This document shows, one piece after another, positions 23,901 through 32,732 of a stretch of 40,349 nucleotides of DNA (position 1 is the first letter of the stretch; each line of letters begins with the position of its first letter). This DNA comes from Roseburia sp. 1XD42-69. Its GTDB lineage: Bacteria > Bacillota > Clostridia > Lachnospirales > Lachnospiraceae. The DNA lies in assembly GCF_003612565.1 (NCBI RefSeq), contig NZ_RAZG01000034.1:1-40349 (forward strand). The letters are read 5' to 3'. The position numbers were made by a program, and so were the translations under genes. The notes below the pieces were generated by a model, which was not told the origin of the DNA, did not search any database, and saw only the letters and a list, made by a program, of their open reading frames with translations.

Positions 23901-24225
23901 CTGTGAAATTTTTGTAGAAAATGTGACGAAAACGTTTGGCGATCAAGAGGTTTTAAAAACCGTATGCATTAAATTTGAAATGGGGAAAATATATGGAATT
24001 GTAGGAAGAAATGGTTCCGGTAAAACGGTTCTGCTCAAATGTATCTGCGGCTTACTGTATCCCCAGGCAGGGACAGTGACAGTTGGCGGCAAGGTTGTTG
24101 GAAAAGATGTGGATTATCCGGAAAATGTAGGATTTATCATTGAGACACCGGGTTTTCTGCCAAGATATTCAGGGTTAAAAAATCTGAAATATTTAGCGTC
24201 TGTCAGGGGGAAGGTTAAGAAAGAC
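23890..24225 (+). pseudogene. ABC ATPase, N-terminal third only
   Basis: Starting at ATG 23890 with GCAGGAGG upstream, the first ~110 residues are a normal ABC ATPase with Walker A GRNGSGKT at 39-46 and the Q-loop region (FIIETPGFLPRYSGL). Near VRGKVKK (about 24222) the sequence changes to that of the element gene starting at 24227; the frame ends at 24294. Signature and Walker B are lost, so it cannot hydrolyse ATP. The LytTR locus therefore has no working transporter. Confidence 0.75.
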
Positions 24226-24226
24226 C

Positions 24227-24667
24227 ATGAACAAAAAGCAGGAACAGCAGATTTTAGATTATTACAGCACCACAGAGAAATGTATCCACAGTAAGACACA
24301 CTCCAATGCGCATCAGACTGTATTCACCAAAGAAAGCGACAAATACCAGTGGATTGTATTGGAGCAGAAAAGCCAGTGCGAAGTCGAGGTAAGGCAGACC
24401 GACAATCATGGAACAATCACAGCAAGGGATAATTACGAACTGACAGGAAACCTTCCTAAGTGCGTGGGCGTGGAGCGTATATGTGAGGGCGCAAATTTTC
24501 AGATATCTTTTAACGCTGATGAAATCAATCTAATCTATCAGTTTGGGGAACAGGGCAAAGCGGAAACGTGCGCCAGTCTGTCCGCTATTCTTCCGCAGAT
24601 AAAGGACAGTGGCACCGAGCAGAGGGAACGGGCAAGGCAGATGATGATTAAACGGAATAAGGTATAG
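24227..24667 (+). pseudogene. Element protein fused at its 3' end to the tail of another element gene
   Basis: A 146-residue open frame, MNKKQEQQILDYYSTTEKC onward, unknown to me but protein-like, up to about LSAILPQIKDS. From residue ~129 it reads TEQRERARQMMIKRNK, identical in protein to the tail of the gene at 18728-19030. The chimera arose by joining two element genes in frame. Its 5' end is also a junction with the ABC ATPase, so whether ATG 24227 is the original start is unclear; no ribosome site is evident. Confidence 0.5.
24612..24660 (+). repeat. 49-base repeat, copy 2
   Basis: Nearly identical, in inverted orientation, to 18765-18813. Here it forms the last codons of the fused element protein. 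Confidence 0.7.
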
Positions 24668-24688
24668 TGTGAATCAAACTCAATGGAA

Positions 24689-24717
24689 TTGTATTTGTGT
24701 TTATGGTAAAGTAGCAT
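24689..24717 (+). promoter_or_regulatory. Possible promoter of the ketopantoate-reductase-like gene
   Basis: TTGTAT (24689-24694) and TAGCAT (24712-24717) are separated by 17 bases, 44 bases before the chosen start codon. Confidence 0.35.
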
Positions 24718-24760
24718 TGTTGAGAAAATCAACAAATATATGAGTGCGAGGAATGATTAT

Positions 24761-25285
24761 ATGAGATTGCTAATTTATGGAGCGGGTGTGATAGGGTGTC
24801 TATATGCGACACTATTTTGTGAAGCAGGATATGATACGACTATATATGCGCATGGAGAAAGATTAGAAAGTCTAAAAAAGTATGGCTTGTGTTACATTAA
24901 AAACCGAAAGAGAATGAAAGTAACTCCCCGAATTATTGAAAATGTAACAAATGAGGACACCTATGATTTTATATTTCTGACTGTAAGAGAAAACCAAGTA
25001 CATCAAGCATTAAAGGAATTAAGAAATAATAATAGTCCAAATATTGTAACAATGGTTAATACCATTGAACCATACAGTGATTGGGAAAAAATGTGCGGAA
25101 AAGGAAGAATTATACCGGCATTTCCCGGAGCAGGAGGGAGTTTTGACGGGAATATATTAAAAGCCGACCTAACGCCGAGATTAATTCAGCCGACAACTTT
25201 TGCAGAAATAAATGGAATGGAAACAGAGCGGATAATGATGTTGTCAGCAATTTTTTTGTTCTGTCAAAAGTTAAAGACTTGTTAA
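24761..25285 (+). pseudogene. Ketopantoate reductase (ApbA/PanE) family, C-terminally truncated
   Basis: Residues 1-160 are the NAD(P)-binding domain of the ApbA/PanE family: RLLIYGAGVIGCLYATLFCE with the GxGxxG loop at 7-12, then IFLTVRENQVHQAL and the family's PAFPGAGG segment. At 174 residues it has lost the C-terminal helical domain (members are about 300 residues) and ends in a foreign FLFCQKLKTC. GAGG lies 13 bases before ATG 24761; the ATG at 24740 has no ribosome site. Whether these were true pantothenate enzymes or one of the many paralogues cannot be told. Confidence 0.7.
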
Positions 25286-25303
25286 GAATTTCTATGCTAT
25301 GAT
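25271..25303 (+). promoter_or_regulatory. Probable autoregulated promoter of the permease-ATPase-two-component operon
   Basis: TTAAAGA (25271) and TTAAGAA (25282) are direct repeats 11 bases apart, and TATGAT (25298-25303) is a good -10 box placed so that the repeats cover the -35 region. This is the arrangement used by OmpR-family regulators; one is encoded in the operon. Confidence 0.45.
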
Positions 25304-25346
25304 CAGAACATGAAGAAAATAAAACAAGGGAAAAGAGGTATACACT

Positions 25347-27701
25347 ATGTTTTGGCGGATATTGAAAAAAGACCTAAAACGCAAAAAGACCATGAACATC
25401 ATTTTGCTGTTGTTTGTCATTTTATGCTCAATGTTTGCAGCGGCGGCAGTGAACAACATTATAGCCGTTACAGGCGGTATCGAGCATTATTTCGATGCGG
25501 CGGATGTTCCCGATATTATCGTGCGGATGCTGACTAGCGAGGAAAATGACCTCGAGGAGAAGATTGGGGAGCTTGCCTGTGTCAAGGAGATAAGGAGCGA
25601 ACATTGGCTGTGTGTATCAAGTTCAAAATATTTCAGTCATAACGGAAAGGAACTTGATAATTTCACGAATGCGGCCTATCTGCTTTCCGATAGTGAAATG
25701 GCGATCAATTATTTCGATGAGAACAATAACATCATCGAAAGCGTGGAAAAGGGCTGCTTTTATGCCAACGATCCTTTTTTACAGGATCTTATTATAAAAA
25801 AGGGCGACGAAGTGGAGCTTACTGTCGGAAACAGTCATCTCACACTGAAGTTTATGGGGCGGTTTAAAGGAGCGCTGTTTGATTCGGGAAACACGGCTTC
25901 TCCGTATCTTATCATGAACTCTGCGGATTATGACTATCTTGACATGGACGAAGCCACTCATATTATGAATGGCAAGCAGTTTTGTGTAAATACATCAGAT
26001 GTTGATGAAATAAGGGAATTTGCAAAGAACTATAGCGGTGTATATGTCAACGCACGAGAAGACTGCAAGGGTATTTATCTCTATGATATGATTTCGGCTT
26101 ATGTTTTAATGGTAATCAGTATCATGCTGATGTTCACAGCCTTTGTGATGCTGCGTTTCACAATAGGCTTTACGGTCAGCGAGGAATTTCGTGAGATTGG
26201 TGTAATGAAGGCGGTAGGTATTGGCAACGGAAGTATAAGAAGCCTGTATATCGTCAAGTATCTTGCCATTGCTGTAATCGGTACACTGATAGGATATTTC
26301 TGTTCTGTCCCTCTCGGGGATATAATGATGAAAACTGTATCGAAAAATATCGTTCTCGGCAGCGGGGGCGGTACTCTTATGGGTCTTGTAAGCTCTGCGG
26401 CGGTAGTTATCATTATCCTGCTGTTCTGTTACAACTGCACACGCAGAGTCAATAAACTTTCGCCAATCGACGCAGTAAGAAACGGTCAGACAGGCGAGCG
26501 CTTCCGAAGAAAAAGTCTTTTGCACTTAGGTCGCTCTAAGCTGCCACAGGCTGCATTTCTCCCGGTCAATGATGTGCTCAGTTCGCCGAAGCAGTTTTCT
26601 ATCGTGATAGTTGTGTTCACGCTCTGTATCCTGTTGATGACGATTATGTCAAATTTTGCATTGACACTCAAAAGTGAAAAGATACTGCGCTTCTTCGATA
26701 TGCCCTCAAGTGAAGCGCATATCCTAGATGGCGAAATATTGGGAGAAATCCTAGTAGATCAGAGTGTGTATAAGCAGATTATCGCAGATACCGAAAAGCT
26801 CCTTGCCGATAACGGAATGCCTGGCAAATGCACAATGACCATGAGCACAGAGTTTGAAACATCACACAAAGGCAAAACAGCAAAGATTTCTTTCTATGTA
26901 ATGAAAGGCGAAACAAATGATACGCTTTATGTAGATAAGGGCAGCGCCCCACAGAAGACGGATGAGATTGTCGTAACGGTAAGTGTCCTTGATGACTTAG
27001 GCGCAGAGATCGGCGACAGGGTAACGGCAATAATAAATGGGAAAGAGTACGAGTTTATCATCACGGGAACATACTCCTCTTTTATGAGCCCAACTGCTTT
27101 TCTATATAAAGATTTTGATTTTGGAAATCTGCCGGCAAACAATATAATGGGAGTGCAGATACACTTTGACGGTAATCCCGACAAGGCGCAGATAAACAAA
27201 AACATTGAAAAGTTGAAAGACCTGCTTGACACCGACAAGGTGTATTCGACCTCGGAATTCATCAATAATTTTACGGGAATGTCTGATACGTTGAATGTAA
27301 TCAAACAGATGATGATGATCGTTACTGTGATTGTAACGGCATTGCTTGTCATACTCATGGAGCGTTCCTTTATCTCTAAGGAAAAAAGCGAGATTGCACT
27401 GATGAAGGCAGTGGGTATCGGCAACGGCAGTATCATCTTGCAGCATTCGCTCAGATTTGTGATCGCATCGGTCATTGCCTGCATTGTTTCTTCAGTGGTG
27501 CTTATGCCGATCAGCAACGTAATGATGAATTGGGTAGGTAATATGGTCGGCGATGTATCAGGCATGAAATGCGATTTTGACCCGCTGGAAATATTTGTAT
27601 TCTGTCCGGCAATTCTCATCGGCGTGACCGTCATCGGCTCATTCCTGACGGCGCTTTACACAAAAACAATCAAGGCTTCCGATACGGCAAGCATAGAATA
27701 G
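25347..27701 (+). CDS. Large FtsX-type ABC permease with two FtsX domains
   Basis: A 784-residue permease built as a duplication: segment 1 (about 17-38), an extracellular domain, three segments (about 248-275, 300-325, 340-370), then a second set starting near 425 with its own extracellular domain and three C-terminal segments (about 655-680, 700-728, 748-775). The FtsX loop occurs twice as MKAVGIGNGSI, near 290 and 690, confirming the internal repeat. AAGAGG lies 8 bases before the start. It is 12 bases from the ATPase gene. A single chain can supply the whole membrane part, so the transporter is probably one permease with two ATPases. Confidence 0.9.
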   Translation: MFWRILKKDLKRKKTMNIILLLFVILCSMFAAAAVNNIIAVTGGIEHYFDAADVPDIIVRMLTSEENDLEEKIGELACVKEIRSEHWLCVSSSKYFSHNGKELDNFTNAAYLLSDSEMAINYFDENNNIIESVEKGCFYANDPFLQDLIIKKGDEVELTVGNSHLTLKFMGRFKGALFDSGNTASPYLIMNSADYDYLDMDEATHIMNGKQFCVNTSDVDEIREFAKNYSGVYVNAREDCKGIYLYDMISAYVLMVISIMLMFTAFVMLRFTIGFTVSEEFREIGVMKAVGIGNGSIRSLYIVKYLAIAVIGTLIGYFCSVPLGDIMMKTVSKNIVLGSGGGTLMGLVSSAAVVIIILLFCYNCTRRVNKLSPIDAVRNGQTGERFRRKSLLHLGRSKLPQAAFLPVNDVLSSPKQFSIVIVVFTLCILLMTIMSNFALTLKSEKILRFFDMPSSEAHILDGEILGEILVDQSVYKQIIADTEKLLADNGMPGKCTMTMSTEFETSHKGKTAKISFYVMKGETNDTLYVDKGSAPQKTDEIVVTVSVLDDLGAEIGDRVTAIINGKEYEFIITGTYSSFMSPTAFLYKDFDFGNLPANNIMGVQIHFDGNPDKAQINKNIEKLKDLLDTDKVYSTSEFINNFTGMSDTLNVIKQMMMIVTVIVTALLVILMERSFISKEKSEIALMKAVGIGNGSIILQHSLRFVIASVIACIVSSVVLMPISNVMMNWVGNMVGDVSGMKCDFDPLEIFVFCPAILIGVTVIGSFLTALYTKTIKASDTASIE

Positions 27702-27713
27702 GAGGAAAATAGA

Positions 27714-28487
27714 ATGAATAATGCGGTTTTACAGACAAAGGGACTTTGCAAGACATATATCGTGAACAAACATCAGAACAATGTGCTGAAAAACATCAAT
27801 TTGACGATTAGCAATGGCGAAATGGTAGCGGTCATGGGACCTTCCGGCTCAGGTAAAAGCACGCTGCTCTACTGCGTTTCGGGAATGGATAAAGTGACCG
27901 CAGGCGAGGTGTTCTTTAACGGCAGGGAAACGGCAAAGCTTAGCGATAAGGAGCTTGCAAGGCTCAGACTTGACGAAATGGGTTTTATTTTTCAGCAGAT
28001 GTACATGATGAAAAATCTTTCGGTACTTGATAATATCATTTTCCCTGCGGTAAAATCAAAAAAGAATAGGTCGAGCCGCAGGCAGACCGAGGAGCGCGGC
28101 AGAGCGCTCATGCACAGGCTCGGCATTGGCGATGTGTGCGGCAATGATATCAACGAGGTGTCGGGCGGACAGCTTCAGAGGGCTTGTATCTGCCGCAGTA
28201 TGATAAACAATCCTAAGATGATTTTTGCTGATGAGCCGACAGGCGCATTGAACCGTGCAAGCTCCGATGAAGTCATGAATGAGCTGCTTTCCTTAAACCG
28301 TGACGGTACGACAATCATGTGCGTGACACACGATGCAAAGGTTGCCGCTAAGTGTAGCAGGGTGCTTTACATCGTGGACGGCGGGATTGTCGATGAAAAG
28401 GAAATGGGACATTTTGGCGGCGGTGACAAGGAGCTTCGTGACCGCGAAAGAGAACTAAATAACTGGCTTATGGAACAGGGATGGTAG
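27714..28487 (+). CDS. ABC ATPase of the MacB/BceA type
   Basis: A 257-residue ATPase with Walker A GPSGSGKST at 42-50, Q-loop FQQMYMM, signature VSGGQLQRACICR from 149, Walker B FADEPTGALN at 171-180 and switch THDAKVAAKC. Walker B is followed by N rather than the usual D at the D-loop (GALN), a small deviation common in this subfamily. GGAGG precedes the start. It drives the double-FtsX permease and lies four bases before the regulator gene. Confidence 0.92.
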   Translation: MNNAVLQTKGLCKTYIVNKHQNNVLKNINLTISNGEMVAVMGPSGSGKSTLLYCVSGMDKVTAGEVFFNGRETAKLSDKELARLRLDEMGFIFQQMYMMKNLSVLDNIIFPAVKSKKNRSSRRQTEERGRALMHRLGIGDVCGNDINEVSGGQLQRACICRSMINNPKMIFADEPTGALNRASSDEVMNELLSLNRDGTTIMCVTHDAKVAAKCSRVLYIVDGGIVDEKEMGHFGGGDKELRDRERELNNWLMEQGW

Positions 28488-28491
28488 TTTT

Positions 28492-29154
28492 ATGACCGAT
28501 ATTTTGATAGTGGAAGACGATAAGGAGCTGGCAGACTTGCTGACTGATTTTTTGTGTGACGAGGGCTATACTGTGTCAAGCGTAGCTGGCGGAGAGCGTG
28601 CCGTACAGCTTTTTGAACGATATGGCGCAAGGCTTGTGGTACTTGACATTAATCTCCCCGATGTGAACGGCTTTGCAGTCTGCTCCAAACTGCGGGAAAA
28701 TGTGGATACGCCTATATTGATTGTAAGTTCAAGGACAGGCAAGGAGGATAAGCTGAACGGCTTTGACCTCGGTGCTGATGATTATATTGAAAAGCCCTAT
28801 GACATAGATATTCTTATCGCTAAAATCAAGGGAATATTCAAAAGGCGGTATCAGCGTGATACATTGTCGGCGGACGGTGTAACACTCAATCTTGCAGATA
28901 AAACAGCAGTCATCGACGGAAAGCCTGTAGAATTGCCTGCAAAGGAATTTGACCTGTTGGCGCTTTTACTTGAGAATCAGGGCAAATCTCTAAAAAAAGA
29001 GTACCTGTTCAACACTGTCTGGGGCAGCGACAGCGATTCGGAACTGCAAACGCTACATGTGCATATCAACCGTCTCCGCCAGAAGCTTGGTGATAATCCT
29101 AAGAATGCAAAGCGTTTGCTTACTGTCTGGGGTGTGGGGTATAAGTTTGTATGA
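28492..29154 (+). CDS. OmpR-family response regulator
   Basis: A 220-residue regulator with VEDD at 7-10, phosphoacceptor Asp52 (LVVLDINLPDVNG), EKPYD lysine near 102, and a winged helix at about 128-218 ending LLTVWGVGYKFV. The kinase gene starts inside its last codon (ATGA overlap), so the pair is translationally coupled. It probably activates this operon through the direct repeats at 25271-25288. Confidence 0.93.
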   Translation: MTDILIVEDDKELADLLTDFLCDEGYTVSSVAGGERAVQLFERYGARLVVLDINLPDVNGFAVCSKLRENVDTPILIVSSRTGKEDKLNGFDLGADDYIEKPYDIDILIAKIKGIFKRRYQRDTLSADGVTLNLADKTAVIDGKPVELPAKEFDLLALLLENQGKSLKKEYLFNTVWGSDSDSELQTLHVHINRLRQKLGDNPKNAKRLLTVWGVGYKFV

Positions 29155-30368
29155 AGGCTTTCAGAAGATTGTGTATTGTAGTGATAACTGTATTTCTTTT
29201 ATTGACGGCGGTATTGAATATATTTCTTGTGGGAGCGAAAGACAATAATGAGGGTATTTACCGCGTTGAAGCCAAGCGGCTTGCTGATGAGATAGCAGAA
29301 ACAGGAAATTATGACCTTGAAAAATATCCTCACATTACGGGAGTGTTCTGTGCTGACGATGGCGGACTGTATATCTCCGATGAGTACTATCTGATTATTG
29401 AAACAGACGGAACGCTTTATCGCGTGGAGTATACTGTCGGAAACGGACAGCGCAGCATCGTGGCGGTAAACTGCGTATTGGGTGCCCTGTTCCTGCTGAT
29501 GATTGGTCTTTTATATTATATCCTGAAGCATATCATCGTACCGTTTGGCAGGTTGAACGATGTTCCGCAGGAGCTTGCAAAGGGCAATCTTGCTGTCCCG
29601 ATATCGGAGGAAAAAAGCCGTTTCTTCGGAAAATTCACATGGGGCGTGAACCTCCTGCGTGAAAGTATCGAAGAAAGCCGTAAAAAAGAAATCACGATGC
29701 AGAGGGACAAAAAACTCTTGCTGCTCTCCCTTTCCCACGATATCAAAACGCCTTTGTCGGCAATCAAGCTGAACGCAAAGGCGCTTGCTAAGGGATTATA
29801 TAACGACGAGGAAAAACAGCGGGCTGCTGCCCTGAGCATTAATACTCGCGCAGATGAAATAGAGCGTTTTGTCAGCGAGATAACAAAGGCGGCAGGCGAG
29901 GACTTTATGAGCTTCGAGGTCACACAGGGAGAAGCTTTCTTAAGCGTGATCATTACAAGAATAGAGGCAAGATATGCTCCTCAGCTTGCCATGTCAGGAA
30001 CGAAGCTTGCGGTTCAAAAGTTCGATGACTGCATTCTTTCCTGCGATCCCGACCGCCTTGCAGAGTGCCTGCAAAATCTGATTGAAAATGCGATTAAATA
30101 CGGTGACGGTAGACGAATTGAGATTAGCTTTGATAGAATGGACGGCTGTGAGCTTATCACGGTATCAGATACAGGCTGTACTCTTGAAGCGAAAGAACTG
30201 CCGCAGATATTCGAGAGCTTTCATCGTGGAAATAATGCGGATAGGGTGCAGGGCAACGGACTTGGGCTTTTTATCTGCAAACGGCTGATGTCGCTCATGG
30301 GTGGAGAGGTGTATGCGGATATTCGTGATAAGTGCTTTTATATAACGCTTGTTGTGAAAATGGCGTAA
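29151..30368 (+). CDS. Sensor histidine kinase
   Basis: A 405-residue kinase with membrane segments at about 8-28 and 105-125 around a ~75-residue extracellular domain, a HAMP-like linker (IIVPFGRLNDVPQELAKGN), H-box LLSLSHDIKTPLSAIKL (His196), N-box NLIENAIKYG, and G-boxes SDTGC and GNGLGLFICKRL. It is the last gene of the permease-ATPase-regulator-kinase operon, an order seen in peptide-antibiotic detoxification loci. A typical terminator follows at 30511. Confidence 0.92.
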   Translation: MKAFRRLCIVVITVFLLLTAVLNIFLVGAKDNNEGIYRVEAKRLADEIAETGNYDLEKYPHITGVFCADDGGLYISDEYYLIIETDGTLYRVEYTVGNGQRSIVAVNCVLGALFLLMIGLLYYILKHIIVPFGRLNDVPQELAKGNLAVPISEEKSRFFGKFTWGVNLLRESIEESRKKEITMQRDKKLLLLSLSHDIKTPLSAIKLNAKALAKGLYNDEEKQRAAALSINTRADEIERFVSEITKAAGEDFMSFEVTQGEAFLSVIITRIEARYAPQLAMSGTKLAVQKFDDCILSCDPDRLAECLQNLIENAIKYGDGRRIEISFDRMDGCELITVSDTGCTLEAKELPQIFESFHRGNNADRVQGNGLGLFICKRLMSLMGGEVYADIRDKCFYITLVVKMA

Positions 30369-30436
30369 AGTGATAGTTACTTGTTCGGGGGCGAAAGCAA
30401 GGGAAACTCAATTAAAATTGGGAAGTTAAAAAAGCA

Positions 30437-30546
30437 AAATAAACAATCTGCCGCACGACGGCAAAAGAAAAAAACGTCGTACAGCAGTCATGTTTTAGTG
30501 CCTTTATTTTACGGCGGCTTTGAGAAAATCAGAGCTGCCGTTTTTA
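30437..30546 (+). terminator. Terminator of the permease/two-component operon, with an upstream stem-loop
   Basis: ACGGCGGCTTTGA (30511-30523) pairs with TCAGAGCTGCCGT (30529-30541) allowing G-T pairs, followed by TTTTAG. Upstream, CTGCCGCACGACG and CGTCGTACAGCAG near 30450-30487 form another imperfect stem around an A-rich loop. Both lie in the 3' untranslated region. Confidence 0.65.
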
Positions 30547-30590
30547 GTTGGAGAATTTAAAACAAAATGAGTTAAATTAGAAGATAAATT

Positions 30591-30725
30591 ATGCGAAAAA
30601 GAAAATTGAAACTTTTGAATCATATAAGAGATACAAAAGAATCACAGATGGGTATTGTGAACAGTATTCAGATGATTAGTCAATTCATATTTGATAAGTC
30701 AATGACCGTCGGATTTTGTCGATAG
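30591..30725 (+). CDS. Small open frame, 44 residues, unrecognised
   Basis: ATG at 30591 opens MRKRKLKLLNHIRDTKESQM then GIVNSIQMISQFIFDKSM to a TAG at 30723. Its composition is protein-like but the ribosome site is poor (AGAAG) and it borders an ABC remnant, so it may be another gene fragment. Confidence 0.25.
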   Translation: MRKRKLKLLNHIRDTKESQMGIVNSIQMISQFIFDKSMTVGFCR

Positions 30726-30735
30726 GGTATGTGCT

Positions 30736-31205
30736 TCATGGGTAAGCGCCAATAAACCACACGCACATGATAAGCAGCCCCGCAGCAAACGTCACAATCA
30801 AATTTGCGAGATATATATTTGTCCGAGTATGACCTACGGTCAATTTATTCCGTATCGTACCATCGCTATAATCTGTTCCCAAGAACATACTTGAAACCAC
30901 GGCCAAGAAAAAGCAAACGTTTTTACGCTTGTAACCTCTACGCTTACGCACTTACGGCTGGCAGCGTCGAGTTCTTCGGCACGAATTTCTTTGATAACAT
31001 GACCGTTATCAATAAAACCATAGTGTGTCGCCAGTTTTGCCAGTTCATCAAGAATATGACTGGAAATCAGTACTGTAATCTGATGTTCGCGATTAAGTTT
31101 CATAATTAGTTTTCGCATTTCGATAATGCCTTGTGGGTCAAGACTATTTATCGGTTCGTCCAATACAAGAAAGTCTGGGTTTCCGCAAAGCGCAATCCCT
31201 CTCAT
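30736..31205 (-). pseudogene. ABC transporter remnant: ATPase C-terminal part joined to a permease fragment
   Basis: From 31203 downward the frame encodes Walker B and beyond of a BcrA-type ATPase: FLVLDEPINSLDPQGIIEMR, then VLISSHILDELAKLATHYGF and IRAEELDAASRKCVSVEV (about 30930). Another frame then carries an ABC-2 permease piece, FFLAVVSSMFLGTDYSDGTI then RNKLTVGHTRTNIYLANLIV, to 30736. Walker A and signature of the ATPase, the middle and the C-terminus of the permease are missing. Bacitracin- or lantibiotic-type export is the likely original role. Confidence 0.7.
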
Positions 31206-31229
31206 TCCTCATATCAAAGAATATAAATT

Positions 31230-31291
31230 TTAAAATTTGGTACCAAAATAGCATTTTTTATTAAGACACGTATATTTAAACTTGCTATAAT
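31230..31291 (+). promoter_or_regulatory. Promoter of the AraC-ClpP operon, with palindromes
   Basis: AAGACA (31263-31268) and TATAAT (31286-31291) are spaced by 17 bases, with an extended TG before the -10. Upstream lie two palindromes, AAATTTTAAAATTT and TTGGTACCAA, near 31230-31250, possible binding sites for the AraC protein. Confidence 0.55.
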
Positions 31292-31317
31292 AGATAAGAA
31301 CGCAAGGAGGATATATG

Positions 31318-31734
31318 ATGAAAGCCCAAAAAGAAGTTGTAAAAAAAGTCATAGATTATATTGAGAAGAATTTAGAGAAAGAAATCAACTTAGATAATAT
31401 ATCAAAAAATATTGGTTATTCCAAATTCTATCTTAATCGCATTTTTACAGAGTATACAGGAGTTACCATGTATAAATATTTACAAAACCGCAGGCTCACT
31501 GTTGCTGCTGAAAAGCTGGTAAAAACAGATAAGCCAATAATGCAAATTGCGTATGAAGCTGGATATGATACACAACAGTCATTTTCGTTTGCTTTTAAAC
31601 AAATATATTTATATCCACCTAAAATTTATAGGGATATTGGAATCTTTATGCCAAAACAAAAAAGAATTTCTATGTGTTGTTCTTATATCTCTAGTTACAA
31701 ATTTATTATACGAATTAAGGAGATTGCTGCATGA
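31318..31734 (+). CDS. AraC/XylS-family regulator, stand-alone DNA-binding domain
   Basis: About 138 residues, essentially only the double HTH: helix 1 set ([20 protein letters not shown]) and second set ([20 protein letters not shown]) with the family's FKQ...YPPKIYR ending. There is no ligand domain, as in MarA/SoxS-type regulators, whose level rather than a ligand sets activity. AAGGAGG stands 7 bases before ATG 31318 and 4 before ATG 31315; I prefer the former. Its stop overlaps the ClpP start (ATGA), so the two proteins are made together. The last 30 residues ([16 protein letters not shown]) are unusual. Confidence 0.85.
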   Translation: MKAQKEVVKKVIDYIEKNLEKEINLDNISKNIGYSKFYLNRIFTEYTGVTMYKYLQNRRLTVAAEKLVKTDKPIMQIAYEAGYDTQQSFSFAFKQIYLYPPKIYRDIGIFMPKQKRISMCCSYISSYKFIIRIKEIAA

Positions 31735-32321
31735 GTACGATACCTTATGTTATTGAACAGACAAGCCGTGGAGAAAGAAGTTATGATATTTTCTCACGGT
31801 TACTATCCGACAGAATTGTTTTTTTGGGGGAAGAAGTAAGCGATATGTCAGCCAGTATGATTATTGCTCAAATGTTGTTTTTAGAAGCACAAGACCCCAA
31901 AGAAGATATACAGTTATATATAAACAGTCCAGGAGGTTCTGTATCAGCCGGTTTTGCTATTTATGATACAATGCGATATATAAAATGTGATGTTTCAACT
32001 ATTTGTACTGGTCTTGCCGCCAGCTTTGGAGCTTTTTTATTAGCTGGTGGAACGAAAGGAAAACGTATCGCTTTGCCAAACGCAGAAATAATGATACACC
32101 AACCAGCAATTCACGGAAATGGCATTCAGGGACAGGCAACAGATATAAAAATAACATCCGACCATATACAAAAAAGCAAAGAACGCCTAAACTCTATTTT
32201 AGCAGGGAATACTGGAAAAAGCATTGAGGAAATTGCCATTGCAACAGAGCGTGATAATTATATGTCAGCAACAGAGGCAATGGATTTTGGGTTAATTGAT
32301 AAAATCATAGATAAGCGTTGA
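31731..32321 (+). CDS. ClpP-family serine protease, accessory paralogue
   Basis: A 196-residue ClpP with the full triad: Ser98 in [11 protein letters not shown], His123 in [11 protein letters not shown] and Asp175 in [10 protein letters not shown]. The oxyanion strand INSPGGSV, the handle helix region and the end [10 protein letters not shown] are present, so it should assemble into the usual double ring and need an ATPase such as ClpX or ClpC from elsewhere. The housekeeping clpP normally lies next to tig and clpX; here it follows an AraC gene with a four-base overlap inside an accessory region, so it is a second copy. It may tune proteolysis under stress or antibiotic exposure; that is inference. 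Confidence 0.9.
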   Translation: MSTIPYVIEQTSRGERSYDIFSRLLSDRIVFLGEEVSDMSASMIIAQMLFLEAQDPKEDIQLYINSPGGSVSAGFAIYDTMRYIKCDVSTICTGLAASFGAFLLAGGTKGKRIALPNAEIMIHQPAIHGNGIQGQATDIKITSDHIQKSKERLNSILAGNTGKSIEEIAIATERDNYMSATEAMDFGLIDKIIDKR

Positions 32322-32359
32322 AATGTTAGAATAAAACGACCATCATTGTCAAATCCTAT

Positions 32360-32718
32360 TTGATTTCAAAGGGCAACAATTTAAACTCTTGCAGCTCTCT
32401 GAATTATAAATGCAACCGTAAACCATGCACCGCCCCATGTGGGAGAAAGGGGGAATATTTTGAAGCACCCTATGAAGAATACCCCATTGCGATATGCGGT
32501 CAGACAGTTATCCTCACCAATGGGGAGCTTGCCGCCGCCCTGTTATCTCTGCCGGAGGAGAAACGAGAAATCATTTTCCTTTACTTTTTCGGGCATTACA
32601 CATAGCAGGAAATCGGAGAGATATACGGACGCTGCCGGAGTACGACAGGGATACAGAGGACAGCATAAAATCCCGGCTTGTTGCTGCCCTGTTCAAGTTC
32701 CGTTTTGATGAACAGTAA
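32360..32718 (+). pseudogene. Small sigma-70-like element factor, dead
   Basis: The frame reads YEEYPIAICGQTVILTNGEL, then AAALLSLPEEKREIIFLYFF, the conserved region of small element sigma factors, and hits TAG at 32603-32605. The next codons (QEIGEIYGRCRSTTG) are the region-4 HTH, so CAG to TAG is the likely change; a second break follows, with SIKSRLVAALFKFRFDEQ in another frame. The N-terminus before about 32450 does not resemble the family. Confidence 0.6.
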
Positions 32719-32732
32719 GTATAAGAAATCGC

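Noticed and set aside
26927-27634. Minus-strand frame of 235 residues within the large permease
   Set aside because: The plus-strand frame encodes a clear FtsX permease with motifs and a ribosome site; the minus frame has none.
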